64,000 bases of DNA, taken from the NCBI RefSeq assembly GCF_964340395.1, contig NC_135557.1:16721867-16785866 (forward strand). Reading direction: 5' to 3'. Position 1 is the stretch's first letter, and every line of letters begins with the position of its first letter. The DNA comes from Glandiceps talaboti. Its lineage: Eukaryota; Hemichordata; Enteropneusta; Spengelidae. This document shows positions 11,600 through 25,115 of this stretch, piece by piece. Made by a program: the position numbers and the translations under genes. The notes under the pieces are model-generated. The model saw nothing but the letters and a program-made list of their open reading frames with translations. It did no database searches and was not told where the DNA came from.

Positions 11600-12720
11600 T
11601 GTAATGAGGATAGCTGTATAAATCACATGATTGTGTTGACAATGTTTTCAATTGCAATTGATAAAGCCTGGTTTATCTGCCAGGACACGGATGTGTACCT
11701 ACATTGAGAGATTTTGTATTTTTCTTCCCTTTAAGGAAAGAGCTAATAGAAAGAATCACAATAGAAAGCGTAATTAATTATGTAAATGATAGAATTCTTG
11801 AAAAGGGGTTTGTACCCTTAATGTGTAATTTAGCCGAATTGAATAAAAAAATTAATGAAAAAACAAGGAAGAAATATTGGTGTGACAGAAGTCAGAGACA
11901 GTAACAAATTCAATCAACAGAATGATGTGATGATGCCTCAAAACAGTCGCGCATATTCCGAATTGAACAATAAAAACCATATACACGTATCTGTAAGCCT
12001 TCTAGTAAACTTAGATACGATGTGATGTCAACTTAAATTCGTTTCAGTGGAGTCGAGTTGACAGAGCCATATAGCAGAGGGAAAATAATAATAAGTTAGC
12101 ATGAGCGACGAATCGTATCCAGTGTGTTTTGCTAATATTGCTGATACGAGACTATCGGCGTGTGACTGCTGATTAGCTAAATATTAGTTTAAACAGTTGT
12201 TCAGGTAGTTATGAGAAATATGTTGCGTTTTTTAACTCGTGGCCTATTTTATCCATAGTGACACGTTTAAATCTTGAGTGAAAGCATGGCTGTGAATCGA
12301 TGCAATGCTAGATCCTGCTAGTTTTACTTACCTAAACATTTATTAATGGTAGTGCAGGCTCATTGAATATTCAATATCGAGGCACAATCTATGGCATACA
12401 GGTCTTCACGTAGTTAAAGGAATTTGTCGGACATGGTTACATTATGTTCATGTCAACGTTTTCCGGTAGATGGAGGCACTGATTTTAGGATCCGTAAAAT
12501 GCAAATTCATTATGTCTTCTGCTGTGTTATATTACGGCTACACACATGTTTACCTGACAATGATTCAATTCACCTTAATTCCTGATCAAAGATTGCGTCG
12601 GCCATGTCAATACACCATATTTACTTTTCATTCATATGTCTAATTCTAATGTTGAAAGACTTCTTAAAATGCTTTTATATTGACATATATACGACTGATT
12701 TCTTATTACCTTATACACCT
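11600..12720. other. Unique-looking intergenic DNA
   Basis: No recognisable gene or repeat. A good minus-strand splice-donor-like word (TAG|GTAAGTA near 12325-12333) has stops in every upstream frame, so no exon is called. Confidence 0.5.
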
Positions 12721-12744
12721 TACTGGGCACACATACATTTTTTT

Positions 12745-13075
12745 ATGAGTGAGACAACATTACAAGTAATTGGACATTAGATCCTTATCAACGCTGACCA
12801 ATCATCCAGGCTGAGTGACACAATATTAAACCGTTCACACACACAGTCTGGTAATAAGATACAATTAGAACTGAAGTGTTGGTGAAACAAGCCACCAGGC
12901 TGAACTTCATTCAATGTCTACATTCTAAACACACTGTTCCTACTTATATTATCAAAGCTGACCAGTCACACCCCCCTGAGTGACATAATAGCCACACACA
13001 TACACAGTCAGCTACCAAGACACACACAGAGCAACTATAATTTTGATGAAACCACAGACATTTACTCAACATGGA
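12745..13075 (+). repeat. Two degenerate copies of a roughly 166-bp repeat
   Basis: GCTGACCA-TCA followed by CTGAGTGACA-AATA and a CACACA-CAGTC segment occurs near 12786-12845 and again near 12952-13010. Similarity continues into GATGAAAC/GGTGAAAC. The copies are strongly diverged. Confidence 0.5.
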
Positions 13076-13079
13076 CATT

Positions 13080-14330
13080 TTAAGATCAGTGTAACAAAGA
13101 AATACAAAAAGAAAACTTCACTACAAAACACAGCTCAACTTATAGAAACAGTACATTTTAATTACAAATTAAAACTAATGTTTACTTAAAAATCAAAACT
13201 TTACTGCAACAACAAATGTAGAAACTGTAAGTTCCAAACGCATGAAAACGTTAATGTTTGTCACAAAAGTAAGTAAATACTCACTTGTTTATTTTGTTGC
13301 TACACTATGTGATACAGAGTCCCCATAATCAATGCCAAAAAGACATTGGTAAATAACGATAAATTACGAAACTTCTGTATTGTACTATGTTGGTATATGT
13401 AGATGTTTGATGAAGCCTACGGTATGATATTGTCACAAAAAAGAACATTAAAGGATTTAAAGGTTTGGACAGCTAGTACGCTTAATACTTTTAGCGCATG
13501 ACTGCATCTTTCTGATGACACAAAGTTTTTGGATGAGATGTTGGCGAAATAATACTCTACTACATATTCAGAAATCCACCTGTAACAGACCTGCCACAGT
13601 CCTGATGGAACATGTCTGCCACAGTCCTGACTCGACAGACCTGTCACATGCCCCGCTGATCATGATTGTATCATGCCAGGCCTCCCACATCCCTGATGCA
13701 GACCTGATACATTGTTGTGTGTACACAATATAGATTGTACAGTGCCTCGTCTTGCATTTAAATCTGGATATGACATAATACATAAAGTTTCGAATTTGAA
13801 GGTGTATAGAGAACACAAATTCTATGGAAATCAATGTATACGTTGTTAGGCTCTTTCACTACACAAAAAGTGTACTGTATCCACCTTTACCCACCTTTAC
13901 CCAACCTTTACCCTACCTGTGGCAGACGTAGCCACCATCTTTATGCAGTGTAGTACGAGACATAGTACAACTTACGACTGTATACAGCTCCGATCCCAGG
14001 GGAGAGATCTTCGTGGGTAAATTAAGTCAAAGGTGTCACTTCGTCTTATACTTAGCGCATTTACACATCTTCTGCTTAGGGACATGTTCAGGTATGACTC
14101 AATTTTCCGTATAGTGTTTTGTGCTTCTGTTTTCTTGTATAAAATGAAGTTTCTACCTTGAATAAATCTTTATTGCGAGCTAACTTTCTACTAGGATTGC
14201 AATGGGTCATTCAACTGCATGCATACACACACTTAAAGTTTAACGCTAATACTCGAACAGTTTTATCGTGTTTATCCCACGTCATTAGAATTATAACACT
14301 ACTAAAGAGATGTATTTAGAGATAAATGCC
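13080..14330. other. Intergenic DNA with short degenerate tandem words
   Basis: About four degenerate copies of a CCTGCCACAGTCCTGA-like word occur at 13585-13710. Three copies of an ACCTTTACCC unit occur at about 13881-13917. No supported gene. Confidence 0.5.
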
Positions 14331-14334
14331 GATT

Positions 14335-14477
14335 AGTATGGATGTGACAACATTTCAAAAGGTATTAACGACTGTAGATGTATGGCACAAATCCTGCTCA
14401 GGAAAAATAGTGGCAGGAAGACCTCCAGGGCATTTGGGATTAATAGAGCACAGACAGGAGTAAACATAGAGACAGAG
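14335..14477 (+). CDS. Weak candidate coding exon with splice donor
   Basis: A frame open from about 14335, with an ATG at 14382, runs to a good donor site GAG|GTAAGA (exon end 14477). From the ATG it encodes a short basic peptide beginning MAQILLRKNSGRK. No domain is recognisable. The part upstream of the ATG could equally be 5' UTR. Nothing downstream in the window is clearly its next exon. This could be a real first coding exon or a chance open stretch of under 50 codons. Confidence 0.2.
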
Positions 14478-14819
14478 GTAAGACAGTTTCTTTTGTTATG
14501 CTATCGACTGCAAATCATTCATTTGCTTCTTATACGTTTATGAACTTTAAACGTCAAAACAAAGTAAAAGTGACAGTTCGAGTGGTACCCTTGTCACACT
14601 CATTACAGTAAGTGGTTGTAATTTTCAGTTCATGTTGTTGAAAAGAGCTACTGACAGAAAATACGTCAATCTTTCCTTTTCTAGTTCTTATCATTTATTT
14701 AGCACTTACTGTGATAAGTTTTGAGTATTATCGTTTAACGTCAACAGGAAATGAGTAATTTGACAAAACTGTGATGTGACAGTGTATACAACATTAAAAG
14801 TAATGCATCTATTGTAAAC

Positions 14820-14880
14820 TCACCTGTACCTGCACTGTGACCGCAAATGCTTCTTCATTCCTAACATTGTGAAGATCCCC
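14820..14880 (-). CDS. Weak candidate exon end with splice donor
   Basis: On the minus strand a frame reading NEEAFAVTVQVQ ends at a consensus donor CAG|GTGAGT near 14820. The exon start is unclear because a SINE tail lies directly upstream. A possible acceptor ending in TTAG has a poor pyrimidine tract. Function is unknown. Confidence 0.18.
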
Positions 14881-14885
14881 ATTAT

Positions 14886-15260
14886 GATAATAATAATAAT
14901 AATAATAAATAATAATAATAATGTTGGTTTTTATATAGCACTTTCTCACTCTGTGCTCAACGCTCTTTACAATTATTACCCCTGACACGGATCTATAGTG
15001 GGACAACGACCCTTTATACTTCTTCAACTCCTTGGGGAGCATACAATCAATTCCAGCATTTATAAGCGCATAGGATTAAAGCATTTAGCAACCTCAATCC
15101 TACCAGTTTTCCAATTATAATGCTGGGTTGCCTGAGGCACAATCGTTGTTCAAATCTTGTCCAAGGACTTTAGCCAAACAAACGGCAGCGACGGGGGCTC
15201 AGACCTGCAACTGCAGATTCCAAGCTGGTCACGCTAACCATTCGACTATCATGACTCGAA
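14886..15260 (-). mobile_element. tRNA-derived SINE, near full length (copy B)
   Basis: On the minus strand the element starts with a tRNA-like head: an A-box-like TAGTCGAATGGTTAGC near 15245, and a B-box-like GGTCTGAGCCC near 15200. A body of about 250 bp follows, then the conserved 3' segment and an ATAAT/ATT trinucleotide tail at 14886-14925. The head resembles a serine or leucine tRNA. SINEs are transcribed by RNA polymerase III from these boxes and moved by a partner LINE. The partner is unknown, but the AAAGCGCTTTGAGC-type tail is a likely point of recognition. Confidence 0.8.
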
Positions 15261-15590
15261 ATTATCCCTGAATAATATTCACGTATACGCAGAGGTCACA
15301 CTAATAATTCACCAACTACTACCTGTTTGCAATTTGATAAGTTATTGTATAATGTATGATTTCATATGTATGATATCATAAAAAGTTAATAATGGAATGA
15401 AACGAATTCTCATAATCTATCGGAGATTATGAGTACATCATTTATATTTATAAATCAATCATTCCTGAATCAGAGCATATAATATATATCAAATAATACA
15501 TATAAATGATATGTTTAATAATCACTTTCATTTAAATGGGTGAAGGAATAAAATAATCTAGATGAATGACTGAATGAATCACACAGATAG
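15260..15590. other. AT-rich intergenic spacer
   Basis: Nothing recognisable lies between the SINE and the microsatellite. Confidence 0.5.
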
Positions 15591-15594
15591 ACAG

Positions 15595-15721
15595 ACACAC
15601 ACACACACACACACACATACATACATACATACATACATACATACATACATACATACATACATACATGCATACATACATGCATACATACATACATACATAC
15701 ATACATACATACATACATACA
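15595..15721 (+). repeat. CA and CATA microsatellite
   Basis: A CA run is followed by about 25 CATA units with a few CATG variants. Open frames across it are repeat artefacts. Confidence 0.95.
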
Positions 15722-16590
15722 ATCGTTCATACACAATTATGACCAGAGGTCATTGAAAGGGTTAAAAACCACGATAACAAGCATTAGATTAGCGATTGTG
15801 TAAAGTTTCATTAAATACTCTAAGATGTTGCGATGTCTTCAACCATTCCCAATTCGTTTTCATTAGTTCTCCATTGTACGTTTGTGCCTATGGAGATAGA
15901 GATGCAAAACTGGCAACTAATAAGCAAAGATGACTTTTTACATACAGGGCTTCAGGGTAGTAATAAATCAATGATTAAATTGACACGAATCGAGATAGCA
16001 TATCTGCAAGATGCTTGAATTGAAGACACATATTAGGGTCCCACTAGTCTGTTTTTGTTCAAGCTAATCCTGTTCATCAAATGTATCCTCAGGTATCCTG
16101 TCGCGACAATGTCATGAACTAATCAAATTATAAAGCTTCATGGCCGCAGGTAGAGATTTAATGACTGGAATTCTGGTCTTGTTGAAATCAATATTGAGAA
16201 AGCAAAAATTGTCCTAAGGCATATGAGATTAACTAAGCCGATGTACCTTTTCAGCGAAGTGCTTTGGTTCGAAACATTGTAATAGAGAGAAGGGGAGGAA
16301 GGTCAGAATGCATGATTAATGGAAAATGAAACGAATCATTTTAAAACGATAATTATGGCTGCGATGTAATAGATTTTGTGATAGATGTTGATAGTTGTGT
16401 TGCAATTTATCCTTTCAGAGAATGTCCAATGAATAAAGTTGACATTTTGAGTATTTGCCTTACAAGACGGTTTGAATTTATTCCTAGCTTTGAACGTATA
16501 CGGCGGGATGTCAGAATGCGGTACCTGTATGATACATAAACGAGGGTAGGTCAGTATGTATCATCAAAAAGAGGCAATGTACCATCGATG

Positions 16591-16593
16591 TAT

Positions 16594-16624
<31 letters not shown>

Positions 16625-16631
16625 CATATTC

Positions 16632-16702
<71 letters not shown>
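16591..16702 (+). repeat. TTTA and AT microsatellites
   Basis: Nearly perfect TTTA units (16591-16624) and an AT run (16637-16702) are followed by a TTTA-like degenerate tract to about 16840. Confidence 0.95.
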
Positions 16703-16710
<8 letters not shown>

Positions 16711-16851
16711 CGTATATGTATGTACTTATTTTTTTATTTATGTATTAATTTATTAATTTATTAATTTGGTTATTTACTTATGTATCCATACATTTATTTA
16801 TTTTATTTGATCTCTTTATTTATGTATTCAATTATATATTGATTCATCCCT

Positions 16852-17197
<346 letters not shown>

Positions 17198-17219
17198 TGT
17201 GCGGCTTGCGTACCTTAAA

Positions 17220-18180
17220 TATTAAAATTGGCTCTACACAGAGAATATAAAACTTCTGTGTGGGCGATCGAGACATGTTTTTGTTTTATTTATTTGTGTC
17301 TGTTCTGTTTGGCTGATGATGTAATAAAATAGCCATGGCGGCTTCGAATTCCTTATTTGCTTAGGCTATTTTAATAAAGTACGTACGTATTTATTCACTT
17401 GTTTATTTTTTAATTCAATTACTTCCTAATTTATTTCTTTATTTCTTTATTTTGTTGGTTAATTACTAATATTTATTTATATATGGATGTAATTGTGTGA
17501 TTATTTTTTATTTATTCATGTGCTTGTTATGTTGTGTTTAATTATTGATATATTTCTTTATTTTGTTAAGGAAATAAGATTGTACTATTGCAACAAATGT
17601 TATTCTAATCCTTTGATCCCTTTAGATTTTGCCAAACGAAGTCTTACTTATTTGGCGATTTCTCTCTATCAATCACTCTTTCATACATTCATCTATTCGT
17701 CCATCAATCATTCCTTTCATACATCTGGTAAGTCAATTCAGTCAGAACTTCATTGACGTCTTCAGTTTGGTTGATTTGGTTCAATAATCCAGATACAACG
17801 CAGAAAGTATTTCATTCCATTATTTCGTCTTAGCCAATCATTAATTCTTTTAATGTATGCGACAAATAAATCACATATAAAGCCATAACTGCGTATAGAC
17901 ATAAATTCATACACTCATCGATTTATCCCTTCAACATTTTCATTTTCATTAATGACTTCATCTACGTATACAATAATCACTTCTTCCATTTCAATGTATT
18001 CCTTAGCGTACACAATTATTGTTCAATTCTTTATTCAAATATTTGTTCAGTTTTTCACTCTTTGACTTTGTAAAGAGTGCAAACACACCCAATATCAAAT
18101 GTTATTAGTGGTGTACTTATTGTAGTCTATTTTGATCTGCATTATGTTTTGGTTTGTTTTCAGAAGAGATTATTACGCTA
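17220..18180. other. AT-rich intergenic DNA
   Basis: TTTA-like degenerate tracts run from 17280 to 17560. No gene is supported. Confidence 0.5.
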
Positions 18181-18239
18181 TCATCTTTAATTCGGGAAAG
18201 CAAAGAACACAACAACGCACACAATATCCCGTAACTAAA

Positions 18240-18660
18240 ACAGACAGACAGAATTTTATTTAAATCCACACAAAACCAGCATTATAAAACAAGTATAACT
18301 TCAAAAGGACAAGCTGGCAAATACACACGTGAGCAAGTTGAATCATTTAAAAATACAGCAAATCTCCATACAATTTAGAAACCCCGCAAGTAGATGGTTG
18401 CATCGAAATTAAGCACTGCCAGCATGACACCATTACAACTTTCAGCGTTCAAAAAAAAATGTACACTAGATTTCGTCTAAGTGCCCCAAAAGTGGGGATT
18501 GCGCGCTGGACAGATATTGAGCTTGCACTGCGGTCGCTTTGTATTTGTAGTGTTCTGCTTTGCAATTGCCATTTCATTGCTTGTCGTCCTCTTTCCTCCC
18601 TGTGATGTGAACAGCCTTCAAAGATGACATCTTGAGTAATTGTACCATGTTTGGACACAG
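18240..18660 (-). other. Possible 3' end of a gene or retroelement
   Basis: On the minus strand an open frame of about 69 codons (18658-18449, hydrophilic, no recognised domain) is followed by about 190 bases of non-coding sequence. That sequence ends in TTTAAATAAAATTCTGTCTG, which contains a canonical AATAAA poly(A) signal near 18254. The AATTCTGTCTGTC end resembles retroelement tails that grow ACAG/TGTC repeats, and a similar junction lies at 53.2 kb. It could be a terminal exon with its 3' UTR or a truncated LINE. Confidence 0.3.
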
Positions 18661-19523
18661 GGATTCTAGAACGTTGTTTAGACTCAGATATTGTCCGATC
18701 TTGTGATATCTAAAATGCGTAGCTATCGGTCCAAAAGGAATACATTCAATTGTGGTGGGATATTACTAAATTTGACATTATCTCCAACACTGTCGTTGTT
18801 TGTAAGGCTGATGAACTAATGCCTTAGGGCGTCGTAGACGTGTGTACTCAAGGTAGGTCACCAATACATGAAGACTGCTTGCAATGGGCAAATATCTGAT
18901 TGAAAAGAATGAAAACATTCAGCTGCCTTGGTCTGTCTATAACGTGAAATGTCCAATGCCTATAAGGCAGATATTAATCCCAATGACATTGGAATTGAAA
19001 TTGAAAGTCATGGCAGGTTTTTTTTCAGAATTTTACATATCACCGTATGATGCGATCAAAAATACGTGTCATTTTTCCAGCGAGGGTAATACTATTCCTG
19101 GCCAGCCGACTAGACCCTGACTGGAGAAGTAAAACAACTCGAGTAATTTATTGTTTCAACGTGAGATGACATCTTTGGGGGACATATAGGCACTATACAG
19201 TGGTCACTAGGGAAGCCATTATAGCCTGTATAGGGGTAAGCAGTGAGATATCGCATTGTCAAGCTGACGTCATTGAAAGCTAGAGTAGTACGCAAAGAAT
19301 AATTCATATGTTCCAAATAAGGATTGTTTGTCGAGCTTTGGTTTCTATTTACCCTTGTAAAAAGACATTCACAGTTCTAAAATATACAGGTACAAAACCA
19401 CATCACGTACAATACAACTACCATATATCCTCGCCATGTACCCTTGTCCTCGCCCCTTCATGGGAGTTACTGTGTTGTTCTAAGTTTGACGTTTAACTTA
19501 TCTTTGTCTTATTTTACCATGCA

Positions 19524-19620
<97 letters not shown>

Positions 19621-22600
19621 CGCTATTCTCTTGCATCGTGTGCATTAACAATTATACAATTAAAATGCTATTTAGTAACACTCGTTCCTTGTAGGTAAAC
19701 GGGGCTTTCAAGGAAGGTCAACATTTTGAAATACGATATAGTTAAGTCAGTGGATTATCCAATCACATGGTGTAATTACAATTTCGATGTCTATCCGGAA
19801 ACTTAATTAAGAATATATATGATTGATGTCCTTCCTTCAATGAAGTAATTTATATCAGTCGCTTCTTCAATTCTCTATGCGTACAATAAAAAGTGCCTCA
19901 ATAAAGTAAAAGGATTACTACCCTGTAATATTTGGTGGACGTCCAATATGCATGTCTAGAAAAAAAGTGGGAAACACAATAGCGACCACTATTTAAGCGC
20001 TTATATTTTCGAATCATCCTGTCGAGTTTTGTTTATGTTCATGACGTCAAATGTTTACCTACTTGTAGTAAAGTCTTTTGCAAATTATGTAAATTACTGT
20101 TCAGATACAAAGTTTGTGTTAGCGTCCCTAGTTACATGTCACGTGTTCGTAACATGGGACTCCGAGATAAGCAGGTGTGAACCAGTCGACTGGTGCGCTC
20201 TGATGACCAATATGCACAGCTACATACTCAGTCTGATGTAATCGTGAAAGCTGGAAACTTGATCAGGGCTATGGAAGTATTGAAACCCTAGCTACCAGCC
20301 CTAAAAGACACATATAATAAATAAAGGCGAGCTATCATTTACTGAGATTTGCAAAAATAGGGGAAATTATTAAAATATAGAAAGTTATCTTGTAATGAGT
20401 GCTTGACAGCTGCCCGGTGGAGCGTGCAAATGTGAAAGGGGTCGTTGAAATGAGAGTCAGTCATAATATACAATCTATATGACAAAACATTATGACGTAG
20501 GGAAATTGAACGGATCTGGTTTTGATTGGCAGTTATTGTATTGAGTACAACACATGAATCGTTAATTCGATTTCTTCCATTATGTACCATTGATGCTCGT
20601 CGACTCAATTGATCTGTTCAAACAAAAGAACATCTTTTCCAAATAGGTCTTCAGGTATTCATACATTCGTGAAAAAAAACACTGATGGTATATATTGATG
20701 TATACATTTGTTCTTCAAATCAGGAGCTGGCGTCACCCATATTGTCTTCTTCTGTTTCTATAGTGATGCTTTCTAGACAAGTGTTGAGGGATACTAAGGT
20801 CTAATGTTTCAACTAGATCTAAATGTCGTGTCACTATCACCTGCACGAGTTGTTTGCTTTTGAGTTGTGATCATAAAAGTCATGATTTTTTTAATCCTTG
20901 AAAAACGACTTTAAGTAGAACTTATATACATGTCAAAATAAGATATACGTGAAGTGAGCCATTAGTTATGCCCTTTTAATAAAAAACTAATATTAAACAG
21001 CAAATGTGCCATAACCATATTCTCTTATCATCATTTCACATTAATGTCTGTGACGAAATTAGAAATAAATAGCACACATTACCATATTGTAGTGATATCC
21101 TAGAAAATTCGTAGAAAATGCAGAAATTGTACTTCATTTTTCAATAAAAAAATAATCAGCACACTGAAAATTGCATAGGTAATAACTAATCCTTTTTTCA
21201 TATGACACTGCAAGAAAATAATCATTATCTCTATGCATTAGGGTTTCAGCTTAACGGACAGCAATACGATTAGATACAGCATCCCTTGTTGACGATAAGA
21301 AAATATTATTCTTCGTTACCATGGCGACAGTACCTTATCGCTAAGTATATTATGTCTATGTCTGAGCTTTCTAGTCGCGAGTAAGACATGGTAATGAGGT
21401 AAAATATAGAAGACATTCCATTCAGTCGTAACAAACAATATATTGAAATATGACAAAACATAGTCTGTGTGTATCTTATGTGATAGGTTTGAATGTGTCC
21501 ATCGTCCCTATGTAGAGATTGCTTTGAATATAATACCAGACGTTGGAATTGATCGATAGAACAAGCATCAAATCCAGTAGAAACAGCGAGGACCTAACAC
21601 GTTTGCATATTGTGCCCAAGACTCAACCTGTGACATTCTTTGCGGCAGGGCAAGAAACATGGTATTCATGATAACCTTTCGGAATACAACAACTCCATAA
21701 TCTATATTTGAGATGCTCTGCCATTAGAGTTATCCACGGCATCTTACACCGAGATTCAATTGCAATCCTGGAGAAGTTTCATTTCCTAATGAATAGTTTC
21801 TTTCGTTATGCATAAGTATACAGTGACAAGATACTTGCAATTTTACACGGTGTTATACACCCACATAGTCTCTATCAATTTCCATACAAATGCATATTAT
21901 ACATTCTACTCTACTATATTCTAGACTATTATATTGATTTCGTTTGCATGCATTGTGACATTTCATCTTTTAAAAAATGTATGAAAGTTCAGAGAGAAAA
22001 CGAGTAGGGAAATGTTTTCGCTTCTTCCCCTGTTTGCAGGTTGATGTGTCTCTCTTCGTGTCTTCGCATTAATACATTTATCTGTTGTTGTATCGAAACA
22101 GGTATAATAACACCATGCTTGGCCAAACACACTGCTAAGGATCAATGATAATACAAAGTGTTTTCATCTCACATGTATACAGTCTATGCATGCATTTCCA
22201 TACACATATATACCAAGCACATTACGTATTAAAGAGAAACAACGGTCACATTTTAGACATAAATACTTATCTTTATTAACATACATAATACATGGCCTCA
22301 ATTGGGAAATTACAAAAAACGAAGTTAACTTTTTCTACAAATATCTATCTTAAGTACAGTGTTGTATATGCGAGAGACACGGATTTAAAGTATGTATTCA
22401 TGACACAAAGTTACTTAAAATGTTCAAAAGCACTGGCATAAATCGTATAATAAATGTGTGTCAATATATCATAGGCAGTCGTGCCACCAGTGTGTGTGCT
22501 TTCAAATATATCTTGCAGAAATTATGTGTCGGTTCTGAAGTTTCTACGTGTAAAGGTGTACCAATCTCGTTGACGTCTAGGACCCTACCTGGACAAAAAG

Positions 22601-23060
22601 GTACAAGACAAATAGGAAAACGATTAGAAATATAACAAATTATACCATGCACGAGTCATTTAGAACAGAAAGTATGGAATATATACGCTGGTCGTTCAAC
22701 GTCACAACAACGCGTGTCTATGTCACAACAACGGGTGTCTATGTCATTGGTTCTGCTGTGTTCGAAATATAAATAGAAACGTTCACAAATTTCCATTACT
22801 TTCCCCGATTTTTCTTTGCCATTACCTGCACAGGTATAATTATGTTATTCTCTAATGTGTTTCGTCATTCAGTCATACTCGTGACCTAAGTGTTGTCACT
22901 AATCGTCTATCGACTCATTATTTCAAAGGTCACTCGTATTTCCCCTGGCTGAACGACGAAAAATATCGGGGAATAACATCCAATTGTCTACTTCACGTAC
23001 ATATATAATAATAACTGACACCAAGGTAAAAACAAACACACACACACACATGAGCTGTAA
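18660..23060. other. Mostly unique intergenic DNA
   Basis: No gene is supported. Features seen are a long CT array (19525-19617), CRE-like TGACGTCA words near 19265 and 20042, and a 20-bp duplicated word around 22702-22744. Open frames here lack motifs and paired splice sites. Confidence 0.5.
19525..19617 (+). repeat. CT dinucleotide microsatellite
   Basis: An almost perfect CT run of about 46 units. The Ser/Leu open frame across it is an artefact. Confidence 0.97.
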
Positions 23061-23174
23061 CACTGATGATCGTTGTTAAGCGTTAAACACAGTGTTACTG
23101 TGTTTGTTGAGTACTGTGTTACTAGCACCAGTCTACATATAATACATTGTGCACTAGTTAATCCAGCATTCTCA

Positions 23175-23522
<348 letters not shown>

Positions 23523-23699
23523 ATCTGTATACTAATTGAAACATGCAGGGCTCCAAAGATAAGAGCGAGATAATGAGAAATGGCCTCTCATTATCTGATA
23601 ACTAAAAGCTTAAGTCTTGCTTGTACTTCATACACCGAATGAAAACTGGAATGCCTTTAGTAAGGAATGTTGTTTCTTTATCCGTGAGGTCATTACAGC

Positions 23700-24110
23700 T
23701 TTATGTCCAATATGAATATACCAGATTATATGAAATTTAATCTTGCAACCTTAAGAGAATTCCTAACCTGCATCACCAAACTGCAAAGGATTACAAAAAC
23801 TCATTAATTATGCAAATTACTCCCCACAAAGAATGGTCACATCATCAAGCTCTTGTGCCTTATTGTTGTCGATGTATGTGTAAATAACATGAAATTTGAA
23901 GCAGCTAACCTTGAGATATTGCTTAATTGGCAGAGGTAATTAATTATACAAATTACTCATGAACAGTATAAGCTACAGCGACGTTTTGTAGTACACATGC
24001 TGTACCGCAACATCTATGAATATGTCGCATTGTATGAAATTTGAAGCTTGTATTCTTAAGTATTGCCAAGAAAGAAATTGACTATGCAAATAATTCATTT
24101 AACTCTGCAA
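23700..24110 (+). repeat. Degenerate tandem repeat of about 160 bp
   Basis: A block containing ATATGAAATTT-A-C, CTTAAG or CTTGAG, TATTGC and AATTA--CAAATTACTC recurs near 23728, 23888 and 24036. Spacing is about 150-160 bp. The copies are diverged but keep the same order of words. Confidence 0.55.
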
Positions 24111-24780
24111 ATAAATCACCAAATGGCATAACATAACCTTCCTTTGCGAAGGGTGAAAGGTTGGTAATGGGGTTGCGAAATAAAGACATCGATAGGTGGT
24201 TTTTCTTCTGGTCGCGTTTTTGTTGTTGTTGTGGTTTGAAAGGTAGTATTTCTTTTTTATGGCGACATTTTGAAACTACCTTCAATCTCTTGTTGAGTAG
24301 GTGTCGTTTTTTGACATTGATTATATATGTCTTTTTTTGTGTTACAACATTTTGTTTCAATTTTATATGCCACAGCTTGGGTAGTGTTGGAACACTTAGT
24401 ACTTTATGGTTGGTTCTTTTCCTTCGTTTCCAGATGTGTTTAGATAGTCACGTGTGGTTTTGATTCTTGTTGTGAATTATTAATGTGCTACATTTGGTTA
24501 ACCGCTGTTTGAACATACTTTTTGTGAGACCGAAGTACATTTTTGCTGTCATTGCTATTGTTATTTCTATCTGTTATTTGTGTGCTGTAGATGACGCTGG
24601 TGGATTGACAGTTGCCGTCACGGTGGAATTGTTTTCGTCAATTGCAATCAATATAGTCTTTTCAGTGTCACCTTAAATGATTCATTTGTTGAGGGCCATG
24701 ATATTTATAATATATATATAAATATGTGTCTCGCTGGAGAGAACAGTGCTCCATGCAAATATTAGTATCAGAGCATTATA
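24110..24780. other. Intergenic DNA without recognised features
   Basis: The two overlapping open frames at 24082-24463 lie on opposite strands and show no domain or splice context. Confidence 0.5.
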
Positions 24781-24788
24781 GACTTAAT

Positions 24789-24930
24789 TCAAAAGAATAA
24801 GGATGTAATAAGTCGTTACTCTTAGTTTCACGCATTGAGTGATCTTCAGACAACTAACATTTTAGTTTTCTGAAGATCGTTCAAAGCGTGAAACTCTGAG
24901 TAACGACTTATTACATCCTTATTCTTTTGA
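24789..24930. mobile_element. 142-bp near-perfect palindrome (MITE or foldback)
   Basis: The two halves are reverse complements with few mismatches and almost no loop; the centre is near 24859. Each arm carries AAAAGAATAAGGATGTAATA, and its outer ends adjoin AT-rich sequence. Transcribed in either direction, it would fold into a hairpin of about 70 bp. It is most simply a small non-autonomous foldback element inserted in an AT tract. Confidence 0.8.
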
Positions 24931-25020
24931 CTATATATATATATATATTATATATACATAACTCGGTGAGTATCAATCTGCTAAGACAGTGCTCTATACC
25001 GCAGTGGCAGAGCGCAATAG

Positions 25021-25108
<88 letters not shown>
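25021..25108 (+). repeat. AT dinucleotide microsatellite
   Basis: About 44 AT units, followed by short CA-rich sequence. Confidence 0.97.

Positions 25109-25109
<1 letters not shown>

Positions 25110-25115
<6 letters not shown>

Noticed and set aside
12325-12420. Minus-strand exon ending TAG|GTAAGTA
   Set aside because: All three upstream frames hit stops within a short distance and no acceptor is visible.
15190-15260. A genuine tRNA gene on the minus strand
   Set aside because: The tRNA-like part is diverged in the B box, has no acceptor-stem closure and continues into a shared SINE body found in three other places.
24082-24463. Opposed 92- and 100-codon frames
   Set aside because: The composition follows from purine/pyrimidine-rich sequence. 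No motif or splice sites are present.
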